Positions 8,260-18,871 of a stretch of DNA of 64,000 nt are shown one piece after another. The first letter of the stretch is position 1, and each line of letters opens with the position of its first letter. Origin of the DNA: Cognatishimia sp. MH4019 (lineage in GTDB: Bacteria; Pseudomonadota; Alphaproteobacteria; Rhodobacterales; Rhodobacteraceae). The position numbers and the translations under genes are program-made. The stretch is from the NCBI RefSeq assembly GCF_020177595.1, contig NZ_JAHTBL010000002.1:496001-560000 (forward strand), read 5' to 3'. The notes beneath the pieces are model-generated. The model was not told where the DNA came from. It ran no database searches and saw only the letters and a program-made list of their open reading frames with translations.

Positions 8260-8990
8260 GGCTTTACGCTGGCCGTCACGTAATTCACGCTCAGGTCACG
8301 GTCCGACAGAGACCAAGTCCAGCCAACAGGATTAAAGACGAAACCTTTGCGGTCCACCGGATCAAGCCCGGCTTTCGTCAGCAGATCAAACAGCTCGTCC
8401 GGAGTGATAAACTTCGACCATTCATGAGTGCCTTTGGGCAGCCAGCGCATCACATGCTCAGCCCCGATGATCGCGACCATAAAGCTCTTGGGATTGCGGT
8501 TCAGCGTCGAGCAGAGGTGCAGCCCGCCGGGCTTCAAGAGCATCTGGCATGCGGTCACATAGGCCAGCGGGTCCGCGACATGCTCGACCACCTCCATGTT
8601 CAGCACGACATCAAACTGCTCCCCCGCTTCGGCAAGCGCTTCGGCCGTGGTGTGACGATAGTCGATCTCAAGCCCGGATTGGACGGCGTGCACTTTCGCA
8701 ACGGGGATGTTCCCCTCAGCCGCGTCAGCGCCCACGACCGTGGCGCCTAGACGCGCCATCGGTTCTGACAGAAGGCCCCCACCGCAGCCAATATCGAGAA
8801 TGCGCAGCCCGGCAAATGGGGCCTCGTCATCCAGATCGCGGTCAAATTCGACTGCGATTTGGGACGTGATGTAATCCAGACGACACGGATTGAGCATATG
8901 CAAAGGCTTGAACTTCCCGTTCGGATCCCACCATTCGGCAGCCATCGCCTCAAATTTGGCGACTTCCGAGGCATCCACGGTGTTTTGCAT
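8256..8990 (-). CDS. ubiG: 3-demethylubiquinol / polyprenyl-dihydroxybenzoate O-methyltransferase
   Basis: This enzyme performs both O-methylations of ubiquinone synthesis. The start at 8990 gives 244 residues, beginning [20 protein letters not shown]; the longer form from 9032 has no support. The UbiG hallmarks are present: [19 protein letters not shown] near the N-terminus, the SAM motif [31 protein letters not shown] and [19 protein letters not shown]. The last is the family's membrane-associating region. It is divergent from pip across about 65 bases. Confidence 0.97.
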   Translation of the reverse strand: MQNTVDASEVAKFEAMAAEWWDPNGKFKPLHMLNPCRLDYITSQIAVEFDRDLDDEAPFAGLRILDIGCGGGLLSEPMARLGATVVGADAAEGNIPVAKVHAVQSGLEIDYRHTTAEALAEAGEQFDVVLNMEVVEHVADPLAYVTACQMLLKPGGLHLCSTLNRNPKSFMVAIIGAEHVMRWLPKGTHEWSKFITPDELFDLLTKAGLDPVDRKGFVFNPVGWTWSLSDRDLSVNYVTASVKP

Positions 8991-9055
8991 CTGGGTCACG
9001 TTTCTTTTTCCTGTGCTGGATGGCAGAACCATTTGCTGCGTTATATAGGGACAGT

Positions 9056-10045
9056 ATGGACAAATTCTCTGGCCAAAAGAGCGCAGCTCAATTTCTGTAT
9101 CCTCCGATTGATCCCTTTGATCAACGGATGTTCGATGTGGGCGACGGCCATCGCATTTATATGGAGCAGTGCGGCAACCCGGAGGGCATTCCGGTCATCG
9201 TGCTGCATGGTGGCCCCGGTGGCGGCTGCAGCCCGGCAATGCGGCGTTATTTTGATCCGGCAACCTATCGCGTCATTCTGTTTGATCAGCGCGGATGCGG
9301 GCGCTCGAAACCCCATGCGAGCATCAAGGACAACACGACCTGGCATCTGGTTCGCGATATCGAAGCGATCCGCGAGGTGCTTAAGATCGACCGCTGGATC
9401 GTTTTTGGCGGAAGTTGGGGTGCGACCTTGGCGCTGGTCTATGCGCAAACCCATCCCGACCGTGCCGCCTATCTCGCGTTGCGCGGCGTCTTTCTGGCGA
9501 CGCAGGCCGAGTTGGATTGGTTCTATCAAGGTGGCGCAGGTGGCTTCTGGCCTGATCTGTGGCAGCGTTTCGTCGATCTGATCCCCGAGGACGAGCGGTT
9601 CGACATGATTGCGGCCTATAACCGGCGGCTCTTTTCCGGTGATCTGATGATGGAGACACGGTATGGCCGCGCTTGGGCCGCGTGGGAGAACGCGCTGGCC
9701 TCTATCGACAACACAGGCGCGACCGGGGAAAGCCCTGCGGATTACGCCCGCGCCTTTGCCCGGCTTGAGAACCATTACTTCACGAACAAGGCTTTTCTGG
9801 AAGAAGATGGACAAATTCTTAAAAACGCATCGCTTTTAAAGGATATTCCCGGCAAGATTGTGCAAGGGCGATATGATATGATTTGTCCGCCACATTCCGC
9901 TTATGCCTTGTCAAAGGCTTGGCCACGTTGTGAAATGAAAATGGTTCCAAAGGCGGGACATGCTTTGTCCGAGCCGGGGATCAGTGCCGAGTTGGTCCGC
10001 ACGATGGACAGTTTGCGTGACAAGCCCGAGAGGCTTGGTCTGTAA
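9056..10045 (+). CDS. pip: Proline iminopeptidase
   Basis: An alpha/beta-hydrolase of 329 residues that removes N-terminal proline from peptides (family S33). Start at 9056, [10 protein letters not shown], matches the family length; an in-frame start at 9020 would overlap the ubiG leader. Visible are the oxyanion region LHGGPGGG, the nucleophile elbow [11 protein letters not shown] with the catalytic Ser, RGVFLAT, and the late Asp/His pair in [10 protein letters not shown] and [10 protein letters not shown]. No signal peptide is seen, so it is cytosolic. It is divergent from ubiG and followed 54 bases later by a peptide-type binding protein. Confidence 0.95.
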   Translation: MDKFSGQKSAAQFLYPPIDPFDQRMFDVGDGHRIYMEQCGNPEGIPVIVLHGGPGGGCSPAMRRYFDPATYRVILFDQRGCGRSKPHASIKDNTTWHLVRDIEAIREVLKIDRWIVFGGSWGATLALVYAQTHPDRAAYLALRGVFLATQAELDWFYQGGAGGFWPDLWQRFVDLIPEDERFDMIAAYNRRLFSGDLMMETRYGRAWAAWENALASIDNTGATGESPADYARAFARLENHYFTNKAFLEEDGQILKNASLLKDIPGKIVQGRYDMICPPHSAYALSKAWPRCEMKMVPKAGHALSEPGISAELVRTMDSLRDKPERLGL

Positions 10046-10099
10046 CGACTTTTTCTTGGTCGGCGTGTTTTCGCCCGCTACTCTGACCGTCCGAATCAG

Positions 10100-11437
10100 G
10101 TGGACCCCTTTTTGAGCTTGAAACACAGACATATTTCCCGACGGGCTCTTCTGACCTCAGGTGCGCTGGCTGGTGTGCTTGCGGCGACAGGTGTGCCTTT
10201 GCACGCGCAGCCCAAGCGTGGCGGTACGTTACGATTAGGCCTGGAAAGTGATGGCATTCAAAGGTGGGATGCGCGCCGGCACTTCGATCCGTTAATGCGC
10301 GTGGCAGCGCAGGGCTGCGTGTTTGATTGCCTGACCGAGGTCACAGCGCAAGGCCAGCTGGTCGGTGAGTTGGCGGAAAGCTGGGAAGGCTCTGCGGATG
10401 CGACTGTGTGGACGTTCACGCTGCGCTCTGGAGTGACCTTTCACAACGGGCGTCCGTTTGGCGCCGATGACGTTGTCGAAAGCCTCGCTTTTTATAAAAG
10501 CGACAAGGATGGTGCGGCGCTCCCGTTTGCCTGCCAGATGGCCGATATTCAAAAGCTGGGCGACCGCAAAGTGCGGATCACGCTGGAAGAGCCGAACGCT
10601 GATTTCCCGTTCCTGCTCGCGGATCCGCAGATGCTGATCTATCCCGCACGGCAAATGGGCGAGGCCATTACGCGCGGCATCGGAACCGGGCTTTACCGCG
10701 TTGCGCATAAAGACGACGGTATCCTGCGGCTGGAACGTGTCGTGGGTCATTACAAGGATGGCAAGGCAGGCTGGTTCGACGCGGTTGAGCTACATCCGAT
10801 TTCGGATAGCACAGAACGCATGACAGCCTTGCTGACGGATCAGGTAGACGCCGTCGGAGACGTGCCGTTTGACGCTATTCCTTATCTCAAAGGGCGTGAT
10901 GACATAGACCTTTCCGTCGCGCGCGGCACGCGTCATATGGTGCTGGACCCGGAAGAAATGGGCGCGCCGCGCGATGTGCTGCGCCAAGAGATTGACCGCG
11001 AAGGCATCGTAACCGAGCTGCTCCATGGGTATGGCTCTGTCGCGCAGGATCACCCGATTGGGCCAGGCAACACCTATTATACCGAGATCGAGGTGCCCGC
11101 CTCGCAAGGGCCGAAACTTCTGCTCAAGGATTTGTCGCGCGTGTCGTTCCGCGATGGGCGCATGACCGAAGATTGGATGTTCTCGACGCTCAAGCACCCT
11201 GACACTCCGCGTTTCAAGGCGCTTTTGAAGGAAGCGCGCGCGACGACGGACAGCAAGCGCCGCGGCGAGATTTACGCAGAGATGCAAAGGATCACTGCCG
11301 AGGAAGGCGTCGAGGTCATCCCGGCTTTCGCCGATTATGTGGACGCGCATCGCAAGACATTGGCCCATCCCGAAACGCTGGGCACGTTGGCGGCTCTGGA
11401 TAGCAGCCGGATCGCAGAACGGTGGTGGTTCGCCTAA
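10100..11437 (+). CDS. ABC transporter substrate-binding protein, family 5 (peptide/nickel type)
   Basis: A 445-residue exported protein, somewhat short for family 5 (usually about 500). It starts with GTG and a Tat-like leader, ISRRALLTSGALAGVLAAT. After cleavage the family opening KRGGTLRLGLESDGIQ is seen, then LAESWEGSADATVWTFTLRS and GVTFHNGRPFGADDV, the SBP_bac_5 signature. The middle portion is compressed relative to DppA/OppA. No permease or ATPase gene is adjacent, so it is an orphan binding protein in this window. Ligand unknown. A terminator-like hairpin lies about 90 bases downstream in the rimP leader. Confidence 0.88.
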   Translation: MDPFLSLKHRHISRRALLTSGALAGVLAATGVPLHAQPKRGGTLRLGLESDGIQRWDARRHFDPLMRVAAQGCVFDCLTEVTAQGQLVGELAESWEGSADATVWTFTLRSGVTFHNGRPFGADDVVESLAFYKSDKDGAALPFACQMADIQKLGDRKVRITLEEPNADFPFLLADPQMLIYPARQMGEAITRGIGTGLYRVAHKDDGILRLERVVGHYKDGKAGWFDAVELHPISDSTERMTALLTDQVDAVGDVPFDAIPYLKGRDDIDLSVARGTRHMVLDPEEMGAPRDVLRQEIDREGIVTELLHGYGSVAQDHPIGPGNTYYTEIEVPASQGPKLLLKDLSRVSFRDGRMTEDWMFSTLKHPDTPRFKALLKEARATTDSKRRGEIYAEMQRITAEEGVEVIPAFADYVDAHRKTLAHPETLGTLAALDSSRIAERWWFA

Positions 11438-11568
11438 GGGCTTGCAGACTCGGTCGCGGCTCCGTATATGCAGATCAACAGCGGCGCGCTGGGGTCCAAA
11501 CCTGACGCTCCACCGGAAATCGTAACGGGCCGCGCGCCCGTTTTTTTGTGCTTACTCGAGACCTGATA
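11438..11568 (+). promoter_or_regulatory. rimP operon leader
   Basis: The 131 bases before rimP carry no coding frame but are structured: a hairpin CAGCG-GCG-CGCTG at 11479-11491 and a terminator hairpin at 11525-11547. The terminator stands only 22 bases before the rimP start, so it could end the upstream gene's transcript or act as an attenuator of the rimP-nusA-infB operon. NusA itself acts at such hairpins, which makes autoregulation a reasonable but unproven reading. Confidence 0.45.
11525..11547 (+). terminator. Intrinsic terminator or attenuator before rimP
   Basis: ACGGGC pairs with GCCCGT around a CGCGC loop and is followed by seven T residues. Rho-independent form is clear; whether it ends the binding-protein transcript or attenuates rimP is undecided. 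Confidence 0.8.
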
Positions 11569-12150
11569 ATGTCTGATCTGATCGCCAAAGCCGCCATCGA
11601 CAAACGTATGGCCGAAATCCTGACCCCCGTGATCGAGGGTCTGGGGTTCGAGCTTGTGCGCGTCCGTTTGATGAGCGGCAAGGAAAGCACGCTGCAACTG
11701 ATGGTGCAGCGCCCTGATGGCGCGATCGAGGTTGATGAATGTGCGCAGATCAGCACGGCCGTGTCGGCTGTGCTGGACGTCGAAGATCCGATTTTGGACG
11801 CCTACACGCTTGAAGTCTCCAGCCCCGGCATCGACCGCCCCCTGACCCGGCTCAAGGATTTTGACCAGTGGGAAGGCTATGAGGCCAAGATCGAAACGAC
11901 CGAGCTGATCGACGGACGCCGCCGCTTCAAGGGCGAGCTGGCCGGGATCGACGGTGATGAGGTTCTCATCAACATCCCCGAAGGCACCATCGGTCTGCAG
12001 TTTGACTGGCTGTCGGACGCGAAACTTGTGCTGACCGATGATCTGATTAAAGAGATGCTCAAGCAGCGCAAAGCCGCGGGCATCGTGAATGAAGACGACT
12101 TCGACGCAATCGAAGAAGAAACCCAGACCGAAGGGTCCAAGGAGGACTGA
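11569..12150 (+). CDS. rimP: Ribosome maturation factor RimP
   Basis: A 193-residue protein needed for 30S subunit maturation. Start at 11569 ([18 protein letters not shown]); an in-frame start at 11548 lies inside the terminator region. Family motifs are clear: [38 protein letters not shown], and the highly conserved [20 protein letters not shown]. The C-terminal SH3-like half ends in an acidic tail. Two bases separate its stop from nusA, the standard rimP-nusA arrangement. Confidence 0.97.
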   Translation: MSDLIAKAAIDKRMAEILTPVIEGLGFELVRVRLMSGKESTLQLMVQRPDGAIEVDECAQISTAVSAVLDVEDPILDAYTLEVSSPGIDRPLTRLKDFDQWEGYEAKIETTELIDGRRRFKGELAGIDGDEVLINIPEGTIGLQFDWLSDAKLVLTDDLIKEMLKQRKAAGIVNEDDFDAIEEETQTEGSKED

Positions 12151-12152
12151 CA

Positions 12153-13781
12153 ATGGCGATCACTTCCGCAAACCAGCTGGAACTGCTCCAAACTGCCGAG
12201 GCCGTGGCCCGTGAAAAGATGATCGACCCCGCGCTGGTGGTCGAAGCGATGGAAGAAAGCCTCGCCCGTGCGGCGAAGTCGCGTTACGGCAGCGAAATGG
12301 ACATCCGCGTGTCCATCGACCGCAAGACCGGTCGCGCGACCTTTACCCGCGTGCGCACTGTGGTCGAGGATGAAGAGCTTGAGAATTATCAGGCCGAAAT
12401 GACCGTCGAGCAGGCCAAACAATATCTGGATGCGCCTGCCGTTGGTGACACCTTCGTTGAGGAAGTTCCCCCGGTTGAGATGGGCCGTATCGCCGCGCAA
12501 TCTGCCAAGCAGGTCATCCTGCAGAAGGTTCGCGAAGCAGAACGCGATCGCCAGTTCGAAGAGTTCAAAGACCGCGCCGGCACGATCATCAACGGTCAGG
12601 TCAAGCGCGAAGAGTATGGCAATGTTATCGTCGATGTGGGCAGCGGCGAAGCTGTTCTGCGCCGCAACGAAAAGATCGGCCGCGAAAGCTATCGCCCGAA
12701 CGACCGTATCCGCTGCTACATCAAGGATGTGCGCCGCGAAGTGCGCGGCCCGCAGATTTTCCTGAGCCGCACCGCGCCGGAATTCATGGCCGAGCTTTTC
12801 AAGATGGAAGTGCCGGAGATTTACGACGGCATTATCGAGATCAAAGCGGTGGCCCGTGACCCCGGCTCGCGCGCGAAGATCGCTGTCATCAGCTATGATG
12901 GCTCGATTGACCCTGTCGGTGCTTGCGTTGGTATGCGTGGTAGCCGTGTGCAGGCCGTCGTGAACGAGCTTCAGGGCGAGAAGATCGACATCATTCCGTG
13001 GAACGAAGACCAGCCGACCTTCCTCGTGAACGCGTTGCAGCCTGCCGAGGTGACCAAGGTGGTTCTGGATGAAGAGGCCGAGCGCATTGAAGTTGTTGTG
13101 CCGGACGAGCAGCTGAGCCTCGCCATCGGTCGCCGTGGTCAGAACGTGCGTCTTGCCTCGCAGCTGACCGGTCTGGATATCGACATCATGACTGAGGAAG
13201 AAGAAAGCGCGCGTCGTCAGGCCGAGTTTGAACAGCGCACCAAGCTGTTCATGGATACGCTCGATCTGGACGAGTTCTTCGCCCAGCTTCTGGTCTCCGA
13301 AGGCTTCACGTCGCTTGAAGAAGTGGCCTATGTCGAGGTGGACGAACTACTGGTCATCGACGGTGTGGACGAAGACACGGCCAGCGAATTGCAGGCCCGT
13401 GCCCGCGACCATCTGGAAGCCCAGAACGCCAAGGCGCTTGAGAACGCAAAAGCGCTGGGCGTCGAGGACAGCCTTATTGCATTCGAGGGGCTCTCTCCCC
13501 AAATGGTAGAGGCATTGGCCGAAGATGGCGTGAAAACGCTGGAAGACTTCGCGACCTGTGCCGACTGGGAGCTGGCCGGTGGCTGGACGACCGTCGATGG
13601 TCAGCGTGTCAAGGATGATGGCGTGCTTGAAAAGTTCGATGTCTCTTTGGAAGAAGCTCAGAATATGGTGATGACCGCACGGGTTATGCTGGGCTGGGTG
13701 GATCCCGAAGATCTGGTCGCTGATCAGGCTGCGGCGGAAGCCGAAGCAGACGGCGAAACCACCGAGGAGGCCGAGGCCTGA
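12153..13781 (+). CDS. nusA: Transcription termination/antitermination factor NusA
   Basis: The 542-residue product binds RNA polymerase and modulates pausing, termination and antitermination. Domain order: N-terminal polymerase-binding domain (1-125), S1 domain (about 130-200, including [21 protein letters not shown]), KH1 and KH2 (about 230-350, with [19 protein letters not shown] and [18 protein letters not shown]), then two helix-hairpin-helix repeats of the C-terminal domain (from about 360, [15 protein letters not shown] and [15 protein letters not shown]) and an acidic tail. Two C-terminal repeats are usual in proteobacteria. Confidence 0.98.
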   Translation: MAITSANQLELLQTAEAVAREKMIDPALVVEAMEESLARAAKSRYGSEMDIRVSIDRKTGRATFTRVRTVVEDEELENYQAEMTVEQAKQYLDAPAVGDTFVEEVPPVEMGRIAAQSAKQVILQKVREAERDRQFEEFKDRAGTIINGQVKREEYGNVIVDVGSGEAVLRRNEKIGRESYRPNDRIRCYIKDVRREVRGPQIFLSRTAPEFMAELFKMEVPEIYDGIIEIKAVARDPGSRAKIAVISYDGSIDPVGACVGMRGSRVQAVVNELQGEKIDIIPWNEDQPTFLVNALQPAEVTKVVLDEEAERIEVVVPDEQLSLAIGRRGQNVRLASQLTGLDIDIMTEEEESARRQAEFEQRTKLFMDTLDLDEFFAQLLVSEGFTSLEEVAYVEVDELLVIDGVDEDTASELQARARDHLEAQNAKALENAKALGVEDSLIAFEGLSPQMVEALAEDGVKTLEDFATCADWELAGGWTTVDGQRVKDDGVLEKFDVSLEEAQNMVMTARVMLGWVDPEDLVADQAAAEAEADGETTEEAEA

Positions 13782-13803
13782 TCGCAGGCCTCGGGGTCTG
13801 GCG

Positions 13804-14454
13804 ATGGGTCGCGGTGGTCGCGATAAGGATCGAAGCGAGGCGGAGCGCAAATGCATCGCCACGGGAGAGGTCCAGCCAAAGGACGGGCTGATCCGATTTG
13901 TGGTCGGCCCGGACACGCAGATCGTGGCAGACGTTCTGGAGAAACTGCCCGGTCGCGGTATCTGGGTATCGGCCAATCGCGATGCGTTAGAGACCGCGAT
14001 CAAGAAGGGCCTGTTTGCCCGTGGGGCCAAACAAGCGGTGCAGGTGCCTGACGATCTGCTGGAACAGGTCGAACGGCAATTGGCTGCGCGCGTGGTCAAT
14101 CTGGTCGCGTTGGCGCGTAAATCCGGTGCTGCGGTCTGTGGGTTTGAGAAGGTTAAAGGCATGCTCGCCGATGGGCGTGCCAAGGTTTTGCTTCAGGCCA
14201 GCGACGGCTCGGAGCGGGGCAAGACGAAATTGTGGACGCCCGAAGGCGGACGCTATTTTGGCGTTTTGACTGCGTCAGAATTGGGTTTGGCATTTGGGCG
14301 GCAAAGTGTGATACATAGCGCGCTCTCGGCTGGTGGACTCGCGACACGTGTTGTAGAGGAAGCCTCAAAGCTGAAAGGCGTCCGAGAGACAGCCGCCATT
14401 TATGACGGCGAGAAAGACGGCGAACTGCGCCGGAAAGGTAAGACTGCTAGATGA
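13804..14454 (+). CDS. RNA-binding protein: YlxR (DUF448) domain plus L7Ae-like domain
   Basis: This 216-residue protein fuses two RNA-related folds. Residues about 10-85 are YlxR-like, with [20 protein letters not shown] and [13 protein letters not shown]. Residues about 95-190 are L7Ae/YlxQ-like, with [20 protein letters not shown] and VLLQASDGS. Many Firmicutes have these as two separate genes in the same operon position; the fused form is normal in alphaproteobacteria. It lies between nusA and infB, overlaps infB by ATGA, and is presumably co-translated with it. Function is not established beyond RNA association. Confidence 0.93.
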   Translation: MGRGGRDKDRSEAERKCIATGEVQPKDGLIRFVVGPDTQIVADVLEKLPGRGIWVSANRDALETAIKKGLFARGAKQAVQVPDDLLEQVERQLAARVVNLVALARKSGAAVCGFEKVKGMLADGRAKVLLQASDGSERGKTKLWTPEGGRYFGVLTASELGLAFGRQSVIHSALSAGGLATRVVEEASKLKGVRETAAIYDGEKDGELRRKGKTAR

Positions 14455-16913
14455 GCGAAGACGACGGCAAAAAGACACTTGGTCTGCGTGGCGGGGCCCG
14501 TCCGGGCAACGTAAAGCAAAGCTTTAGCCACGGACGCACGAAGAATGTCGTGGTGGAAACCAAACGCAAACGCGTTGTGGTGCCCAAGCCGGGTGCGGGA
14601 AATGCACCAGCTCCGACCGTTGGGGGGGATCCCTCCCGGCGCCCTGCGGGTATTTCCGACAACGAGATGGACCGCCGCTTGAAGGCGCTGCAAGCCGCCA
14701 AGGCGCGCGAAGCCGAAGACGCGGCCAAGCGTGAAGCGGCTGAGAAAGAGCGCGCGGAAGAGCGTGCCCGCCGCCGCGAGGAAGCGGAAGCCAAAGAGCG
14801 TGAAGAGCAAGAGCGCGCCGAGCGTGCCAAAGCCCGCGCCGAAGAAGACGAGCGTAAGAAGCGCGAAGTGGAAGAGGCCGCCAAGCTGGCCGCCGCCGCT
14901 CCGCCCCCTGCCGAGGACGCGCCGCGCGGCAAGTCTGCTGCAGCACCCGCTCGCAAGGCCCCTGCGCGTGAAGAGCCTCAGAAGGCGAACCGCAACAAAG
15001 GACGCGAAGACAATCGTCGTTCTGGAAAACTGACGCTGAATCAGGCGCTGTCTGGTGGCGAAGGTGGGCGGCAACGCTCCATGGCGGCGATGAAGCGCAA
15101 GCAAGACCGCGCCCGCGCGAAAGCGATGGGTGGCACGGTCGAGCGTGAAAAGGTTGTGCGCGATGTGCAGCTGCCCGAATCTATCGTGGTTCAGGAGCTT
15201 GCCAACCGTATGGCGGAACGTGTTGCTGATGTCGTCAAATCGCTGATGACCAACGGCATCATGGCGACGCAGAACCAGGCGATTGATGCCGACACTGCCG
15301 AGCTGATCATTGAAGAGTTCGGCCACAAGGTCGTGCGCGTCTCGGATGCCGATGTCGAGGATGTCATCACGCAGATTGAAGACGACGAGAAAGACCTCGA
15401 AGCGCGGCCCCCGGTCATCACCGTTATGGGTCACGTTGACCACGGCAAAACCTCGCTTCTGGACGCGATCCGCAATGCGAAGGTTGTCTCTGGCGAGGCA
15501 GGCGGGATCACGCAGCACATTGGTGCGTATCAGGTTGACCAGGACGGCACGAAGCTGACTTTCCTTGATACACCCGGCCACGCGGCGTTTACGTCGATGC
15601 GGGCACGTGGTGCACAAGTGACTGATATCGTTGTGCTTGTTGTAGCTGCGGATGACGCGGTGATGCCGCAGACGATTGAGGCGATCAACCACGCGAAAGC
15701 GGCGCAAGTGCCGATGATCGTGGCGATCAACAAGATCGACCGCCCGGCCGCTGACCCCAACAAGGTCCGCACCGACCTTCTGCAACACGAGGTGATCGTG
15801 GAGCAGATGTCAGGTGAAGTGCAGGATGTTGAGGTTTCGGCCATCAACGGCACGGGTCTTGAGCAACTGCTCGAAGCGATCTCGCTGCAGTCGGAACTGC
15901 TGGAGTTGAAAGCTAACCCCAATCGCTCTGCCATGGGTGCGGTGATCGAGGCTCAGCTTGACGTGGGCCGCGGCCCCGTTGCGACGGTTCTGGTGCAAAA
16001 CGGCACGCTCAAGAAGGGCGATATCTTCGTCGTGGGCGAGCAGTGGGGCAAGGTCCGCGCGTTGATCAACGATCAAGGTGACCGTGTTGATGAGGCTGGT
16101 CCGTCTGTTCCGGTTGAGGTGCTTGGCCTGAATGGCACGCCCGAAGCAGGTGATGTTCTGAACGTCGTGGACACCGAAGCTCAAGCCCGCGAGATCGCCG
16201 AATATCGCGAGAAAGCCGCGAAAGAGAAACGCGCCGCCGCTGGTGCTGCGACCTCTCTTGAGCAGCTGATGGCGAAAGCCAAGGAAGACGAGAACGTCAC
16301 CGAAATGCCGATCCTCGTGAAGGCAGACGTGCAAGGTTCGTCCGAGGCGATCGTTCAGGCGATGGAAAAGATCGGCAACGACGAGGTGCGCGTGCGCGTG
16401 CTCCACTCCGGTGTGGGCGCGATCACCGAGACGGATATCGGTCTGGCCGAAGCCTCTGGCGCGCCGGTCTTCGGGTTCAACGTGCGTGCGAACGCCTCCG
16501 CCCGGAACACTGCCAACCAGAAGGGTGTCGAGATTCGCTATTACTCGGTGATCTACGACCTTGTGGACGACGTGAAAGCCGCCGCCAGCGGCCTGCTGAG
16601 CGCCGAAATCCGCGAGAACTTCATCGGGTATGCCGAGATCAAGGAAGTCTTCAAAGTTACGGGCGTCGGCAAGGTTGCTGGTTGTCTGGTCACTGAAGGC
16701 GTCGCGCGCCGCTCTGCCGGGGTGCGTTTGCTGCGTGACAACGTGGTGATCCACGAAGGTACGCTGAAGACGCTCAAGCGTTTCAAGGACGAGGTTGCCG
16801 AAGTGCAGTCTGGTCAGGAATGCGGCATGGCCTTTGAGAATTACGACGATATCCGCCCGCAGGATGTCATCGAGATTTTCGAGCGCGAAGAGGTCGAGCG
16901 CACGCTCGACTGA
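14451..16913 (+). CDS. infB: Translation initiation factor IF-2
   Basis: The 820-residue GTPase that places initiator tRNA on the 30S subunit. A long, highly charged N-terminal region (about 60-200, rich in Glu, Arg, Lys and Ala, predicted helical) precedes the conserved IF2_N segment and the G domain at about 320: [17 protein letters not shown] (G1), [10 protein letters not shown] (G2), DTPGHAAF (G3), NKIDRP (G4). Domain 2, domain 3 ([15 protein letters not shown]) and the fMet-tRNA-binding C-terminal domain follow, ending in [11 protein letters not shown]. It closes the rimP-nusA-ylxR-infB operon, with a terminator about 20 bases after the stop. Confidence 0.98.
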   Translation: MSEDDGKKTLGLRGGARPGNVKQSFSHGRTKNVVVETKRKRVVVPKPGAGNAPAPTVGGDPSRRPAGISDNEMDRRLKALQAAKAREAEDAAKREAAEKERAEERARRREEAEAKEREEQERAERAKARAEEDERKKREVEEAAKLAAAAPPPAEDAPRGKSAAAPARKAPAREEPQKANRNKGREDNRRSGKLTLNQALSGGEGGRQRSMAAMKRKQDRARAKAMGGTVEREKVVRDVQLPESIVVQELANRMAERVADVVKSLMTNGIMATQNQAIDADTAELIIEEFGHKVVRVSDADVEDVITQIEDDEKDLEARPPVITVMGHVDHGKTSLLDAIRNAKVVSGEAGGITQHIGAYQVDQDGTKLTFLDTPGHAAFTSMRARGAQVTDIVVLVVAADDAVMPQTIEAINHAKAAQVPMIVAINKIDRPAADPNKVRTDLLQHEVIVEQMSGEVQDVEVSAINGTGLEQLLEAISLQSELLELKANPNRSAMGAVIEAQLDVGRGPVATVLVQNGTLKKGDIFVVGEQWGKVRALINDQGDRVDEAGPSVPVEVLGLNGTPEAGDVLNVVDTEAQAREIAEYREKAAKEKRAAAGAATSLEQLMAKAKEDENVTEMPILVKADVQGSSEAIVQAMEKIGNDEVRVRVLHSGVGAITETDIGLAEASGAPVFGFNVRANASARNTANQKGVEIRYYSVIYDLVDDVKAAASGLLSAEIRENFIGYAEIKEVFKVTGVGKVAGCLVTEGVARRSAGVRLLRDNVVIHEGTLKTLKRFKDEVAEVQSGQECGMAFENYDDIRPQDVIEIFEREEVERTLD

Positions 16914-16933
16914 TCCTCTACCGATATGACACG

Positions 16934-16967
16934 AAAAAAGGGACGGTCGCTTGGCCGTCCCTTTTCC
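16934..16967 (+). terminator. Intrinsic terminator of the rimP-infB operon
   Basis: AAAAGGGACGG pairs with CCGTCCCTTTT around a short loop, flanked by an A-run and T-rich sequence, directly after infB. The symmetrical A/T flanks could let it also stop transcripts arriving from the opposite strand. Confidence 0.92.
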
Positions 16968-17009
16968 TTTGATACGAGGGTCTTCTTACTGGATACGAGG
17001 CCTAATTGG

Positions 17010-17132
17010 TCAAACGGGCATTCCGGTGAATGTGCGGTCGCCCACACGAACAAGGATCTTCCCGCAGGACAGCGCACGCACAAAGGTTCCTTGCACGGAC
17101 ACGCAACTGCCCAAAGTAATGGTCTTCAGCAT
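17010..17132 (-). CDS. Small conserved-looking ORF (40 aa), function unknown
   Basis: On the minus strand an ATG at 17132 preceded by a strong GGGGAGG ribosome-binding site (7 bases) opens a 40-residue frame, MLKTITLGSCVSVQGTFVRA..., ending in a Gly- and Thr-rich segment (VGDRTFTGMPV). The codons look coding: third positions are G/C-rich and the peptide has the alternating pattern of a small beta-barrel. It ends about 40 bases before the infB terminator read in reverse. I do not recognise a named family; similar tiny proteins in related genomes would confirm it. Confidence 0.6.
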   Translation of the reverse strand: MLKTITLGSCVSVQGTFVRALSCGKILVRVGDRTFTGMPV

Positions 17133-17252
17133 CTCAAATCCTCCCCAGAGCTTGGTGCTAGTACAACCGTAGCGAAACAGCATTTATAAATCACTCGAAA
17201 AGTGTGCAAATTGTGTCTATTCCCGCTCGAAATTGAGGCAAGAATGCTCTTT

Positions 17253-17651
17253 CTAAAGCCAATCCCGCAGTATCGGGATCAACGGGAGGTCCGCGGCGGG
17301 CATTGGATAGCTCTTTAAATCCTGAGGTTTCACCCATTTGAGCGCCTGATTCTCTCGGGATTGTGGCGTGCCGTCCCATTTGCGGCAGGCAAAGAGCGGC
17401 ATCAGCAGGTGAAACGTGTCATAAGAATGGCTGGCGAATGTCAGCGGGGCCAGACAGCTTTCCCACGTGTTGATCCCCAGTTCTTCCTCAAGCTCGCGGA
17501 TCAGGGCGTGCTCTGGCGTTTCGCCCGCCTCGACCTTGCCACCGGGAAATTCCCACAGCCCCGCCATGGATTTGCCTTCCGGGCGCTGGGCCAACAGCAC
17601 GCGTCCGTCGGGATCAATCAGCGCAACGGCTGAGACAAGGACGGTTTTCAC
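17253..17651 (-). CDS. mutT: 8-oxo-dGTP diphosphatase (Nudix hydrolase)
   Basis: A 132-residue MutT that would clean 8-oxo-dGTP from the nucleotide pool. The full Nudix box is present as GGKVEAGETPEHALIRELEE followed by ELGI, with all catalytic Glu residues. The start is a GTG at 17651 (VKTVLVSAVALIDPDGR) that overlaps the argJ stop codon by 4 bases (GTGA), so the two are translationally coupled. The C-terminal KWVKPQDLKSYPMPAADLPL is typical of MutT. Downstream about 120 bases separate it from the 40-residue ORF on the same strand. Confidence 0.94.
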   Translation of the reverse strand: MKTVLVSAVALIDPDGRVLLAQRPEGKSMAGLWEFPGGKVEAGETPEHALIRELEEELGINTWESCLAPLTFASHSYDTFHLLMPLFACRKWDGTPQSRENQALKWVKPQDLKSYPMPAADLPLIPILRDWL

Positions 17652-18865
17652 GACCGATAATCCGCGTTGATGGTGATGTAGCCATGGGTCAGATCGCAGG
17701 TCCAAACCGTGGCCGAGGATTGTCCCATACCCAGATCGGCACAGATCACGAGGTTGTCGTTCTTCATATACGCCGCGCCGACGTCTTCCTTGTAATCAGG
17801 ACTGACCCAGCCGTTTTCGGCGACCTGAATATCGCCGAACGCGATGCTCAGCCTGTCACGGTCCGCCGCGGCGCCGGATTTGCCGACCGCCATGACGATA
17901 CGACCCCAATTTGGATCCTCTCCGGCCAAAGCCGTCTTCACGAGGGGCGAGTTGGCGATAGAAAAACCGACTTTCCTGGCGTCTTCATCGCTTTCAGCGC
18001 CTTTAACGCGGATCTCGACAAATTTTGTGGCCCCTTCGCCATCTTTGACAACCTGATGCGCCAGATCGAGCATTACGTCATAAAGGGCTGCCCGGAAGGC
18101 CACGCTTGTGCAGTTCACCTCAACCCCGGATGCGCCAGTGGCTGCCATCAGAACTGAATCGGAAGTGGATGTGTCGCTGTCTACGGTGATGCAGTTAAAA
18201 GTCGTGTCAGACACGTCGCGTACCATCCGTTGCAGGTCGCCTTGTGGGATTTTCGCATCGGTGAAGATGTAGACCAGCATCGTCGCCATATCTGGTGCAA
18301 TCATGCCAGAGCCTTTGGCGATACCAACGATTTTGATGATTTCACCGTCGATAACCAGCTCGTCCACAGCGCCTTTTGCAAACGTGTCCGTTGTGCGGAT
18401 CGCGTCGGCTGCGGCGGCGATGCCGTCGGGGGAAAGCCCGTCTTTCAACGTCTTGAGGCTGTCGATGATCTTTGCGTGCGGCAGCGGTTCACCAATCACG
18501 CCGGTCGAAGCCGTGTAGACCCTGCGCTGGGGGATATCGAGGATATCCGCCACTGCTTGGGTAATCGCCTCAACCGATTTCTTACCATTGCTGCCGGTAA
18601 AGGCATTGGCATTGCCGGAGTTGACCAGAAATGCTGCCCCTTCATCAGGCAGCGATTTCAGCTTGGCCTGACAATCCAGCACCGGAGCCGCCCGCGTCGC
18701 AGACTTGGTAAACACCCCCGCCACTGTTGTGCCGGGGGCCAGTTCAACCAACATGACGTCATCGCGCCCTTCGTAGCGCACACCGGCAGCCACAGTGGCA
18801 AAGCGCGCGCCAGCGATTTCGGGTAGGGACGGAAACCGCTTTGGAGTGAGGGGCGACACGGTCAT
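17648..18865 (-). CDS. argJ: Bifunctional ornithine acetyltransferase / N-acetylglutamate synthase
   Basis: The 405-residue ArgJ moves the acetyl group from N-acetylornithine to glutamate in arginine synthesis. The autocleavage site is seen in MIAPDMATMLVYIFTDAKI, where the Thr of ATML becomes the N-terminal nucleophile of the beta chain. AFLVNSGNANAFTGSNG and SDTSTSDSVL are further signatures. It follows the peptidyl-prolyl isomerase gene by 6 bases and overlaps mutT by 4, so the order of transcription is ppiC-type, argJ, mutT. Confidence 0.97.
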   Translation of the reverse strand: MTVSPLTPKRFPSLPEIAGARFATVAAGVRYEGRDDVMLVELAPGTTVAGVFTKSATRAAPVLDCQAKLKSLPDEGAAFLVNSGNANAFTGSNGKKSVEAITQAVADILDIPQRRVYTASTGVIGEPLPHAKIIDSLKTLKDGLSPDGIAAAADAIRTTDTFAKGAVDELVIDGEIIKIVGIAKGSGMIAPDMATMLVYIFTDAKIPQGDLQRMVRDVSDTTFNCITVDSDTSTSDSVLMAATGASGVEVNCTSVAFRAALYDVMLDLAHQVVKDGEGATKFVEIRVKGAESDEDARKVGFSIANSPLVKTALAGEDPNWGRIVMAVGKSGAAADRDRLSIAFGDIQVAENGWVSPDYKEDVGAAYMKNDNLVICADLGMGQSSATVWTCDLTHGYITINADYRS

Positions 18866-18871
18866 GGTTAC

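Noticed and set aside
11438-11524. Possible tRNA-like or known riboswitch fold in the rimP leader
   Set aside because: No T-loop GTTCRA motif, no acceptor pairing and no recognised riboswitch core.
14400-15788. 462-codon minus-strand frame opposite infB
   Set aside because: Arg/Leu/His-rich shadow frame opposite the charged N-terminal region of IF-2.
16926-17189. 87-codon plus-strand frame after infB
   Set aside because: It starts inside the infB terminator stem and overlaps the better-supported 40-residue gene on the other strand.
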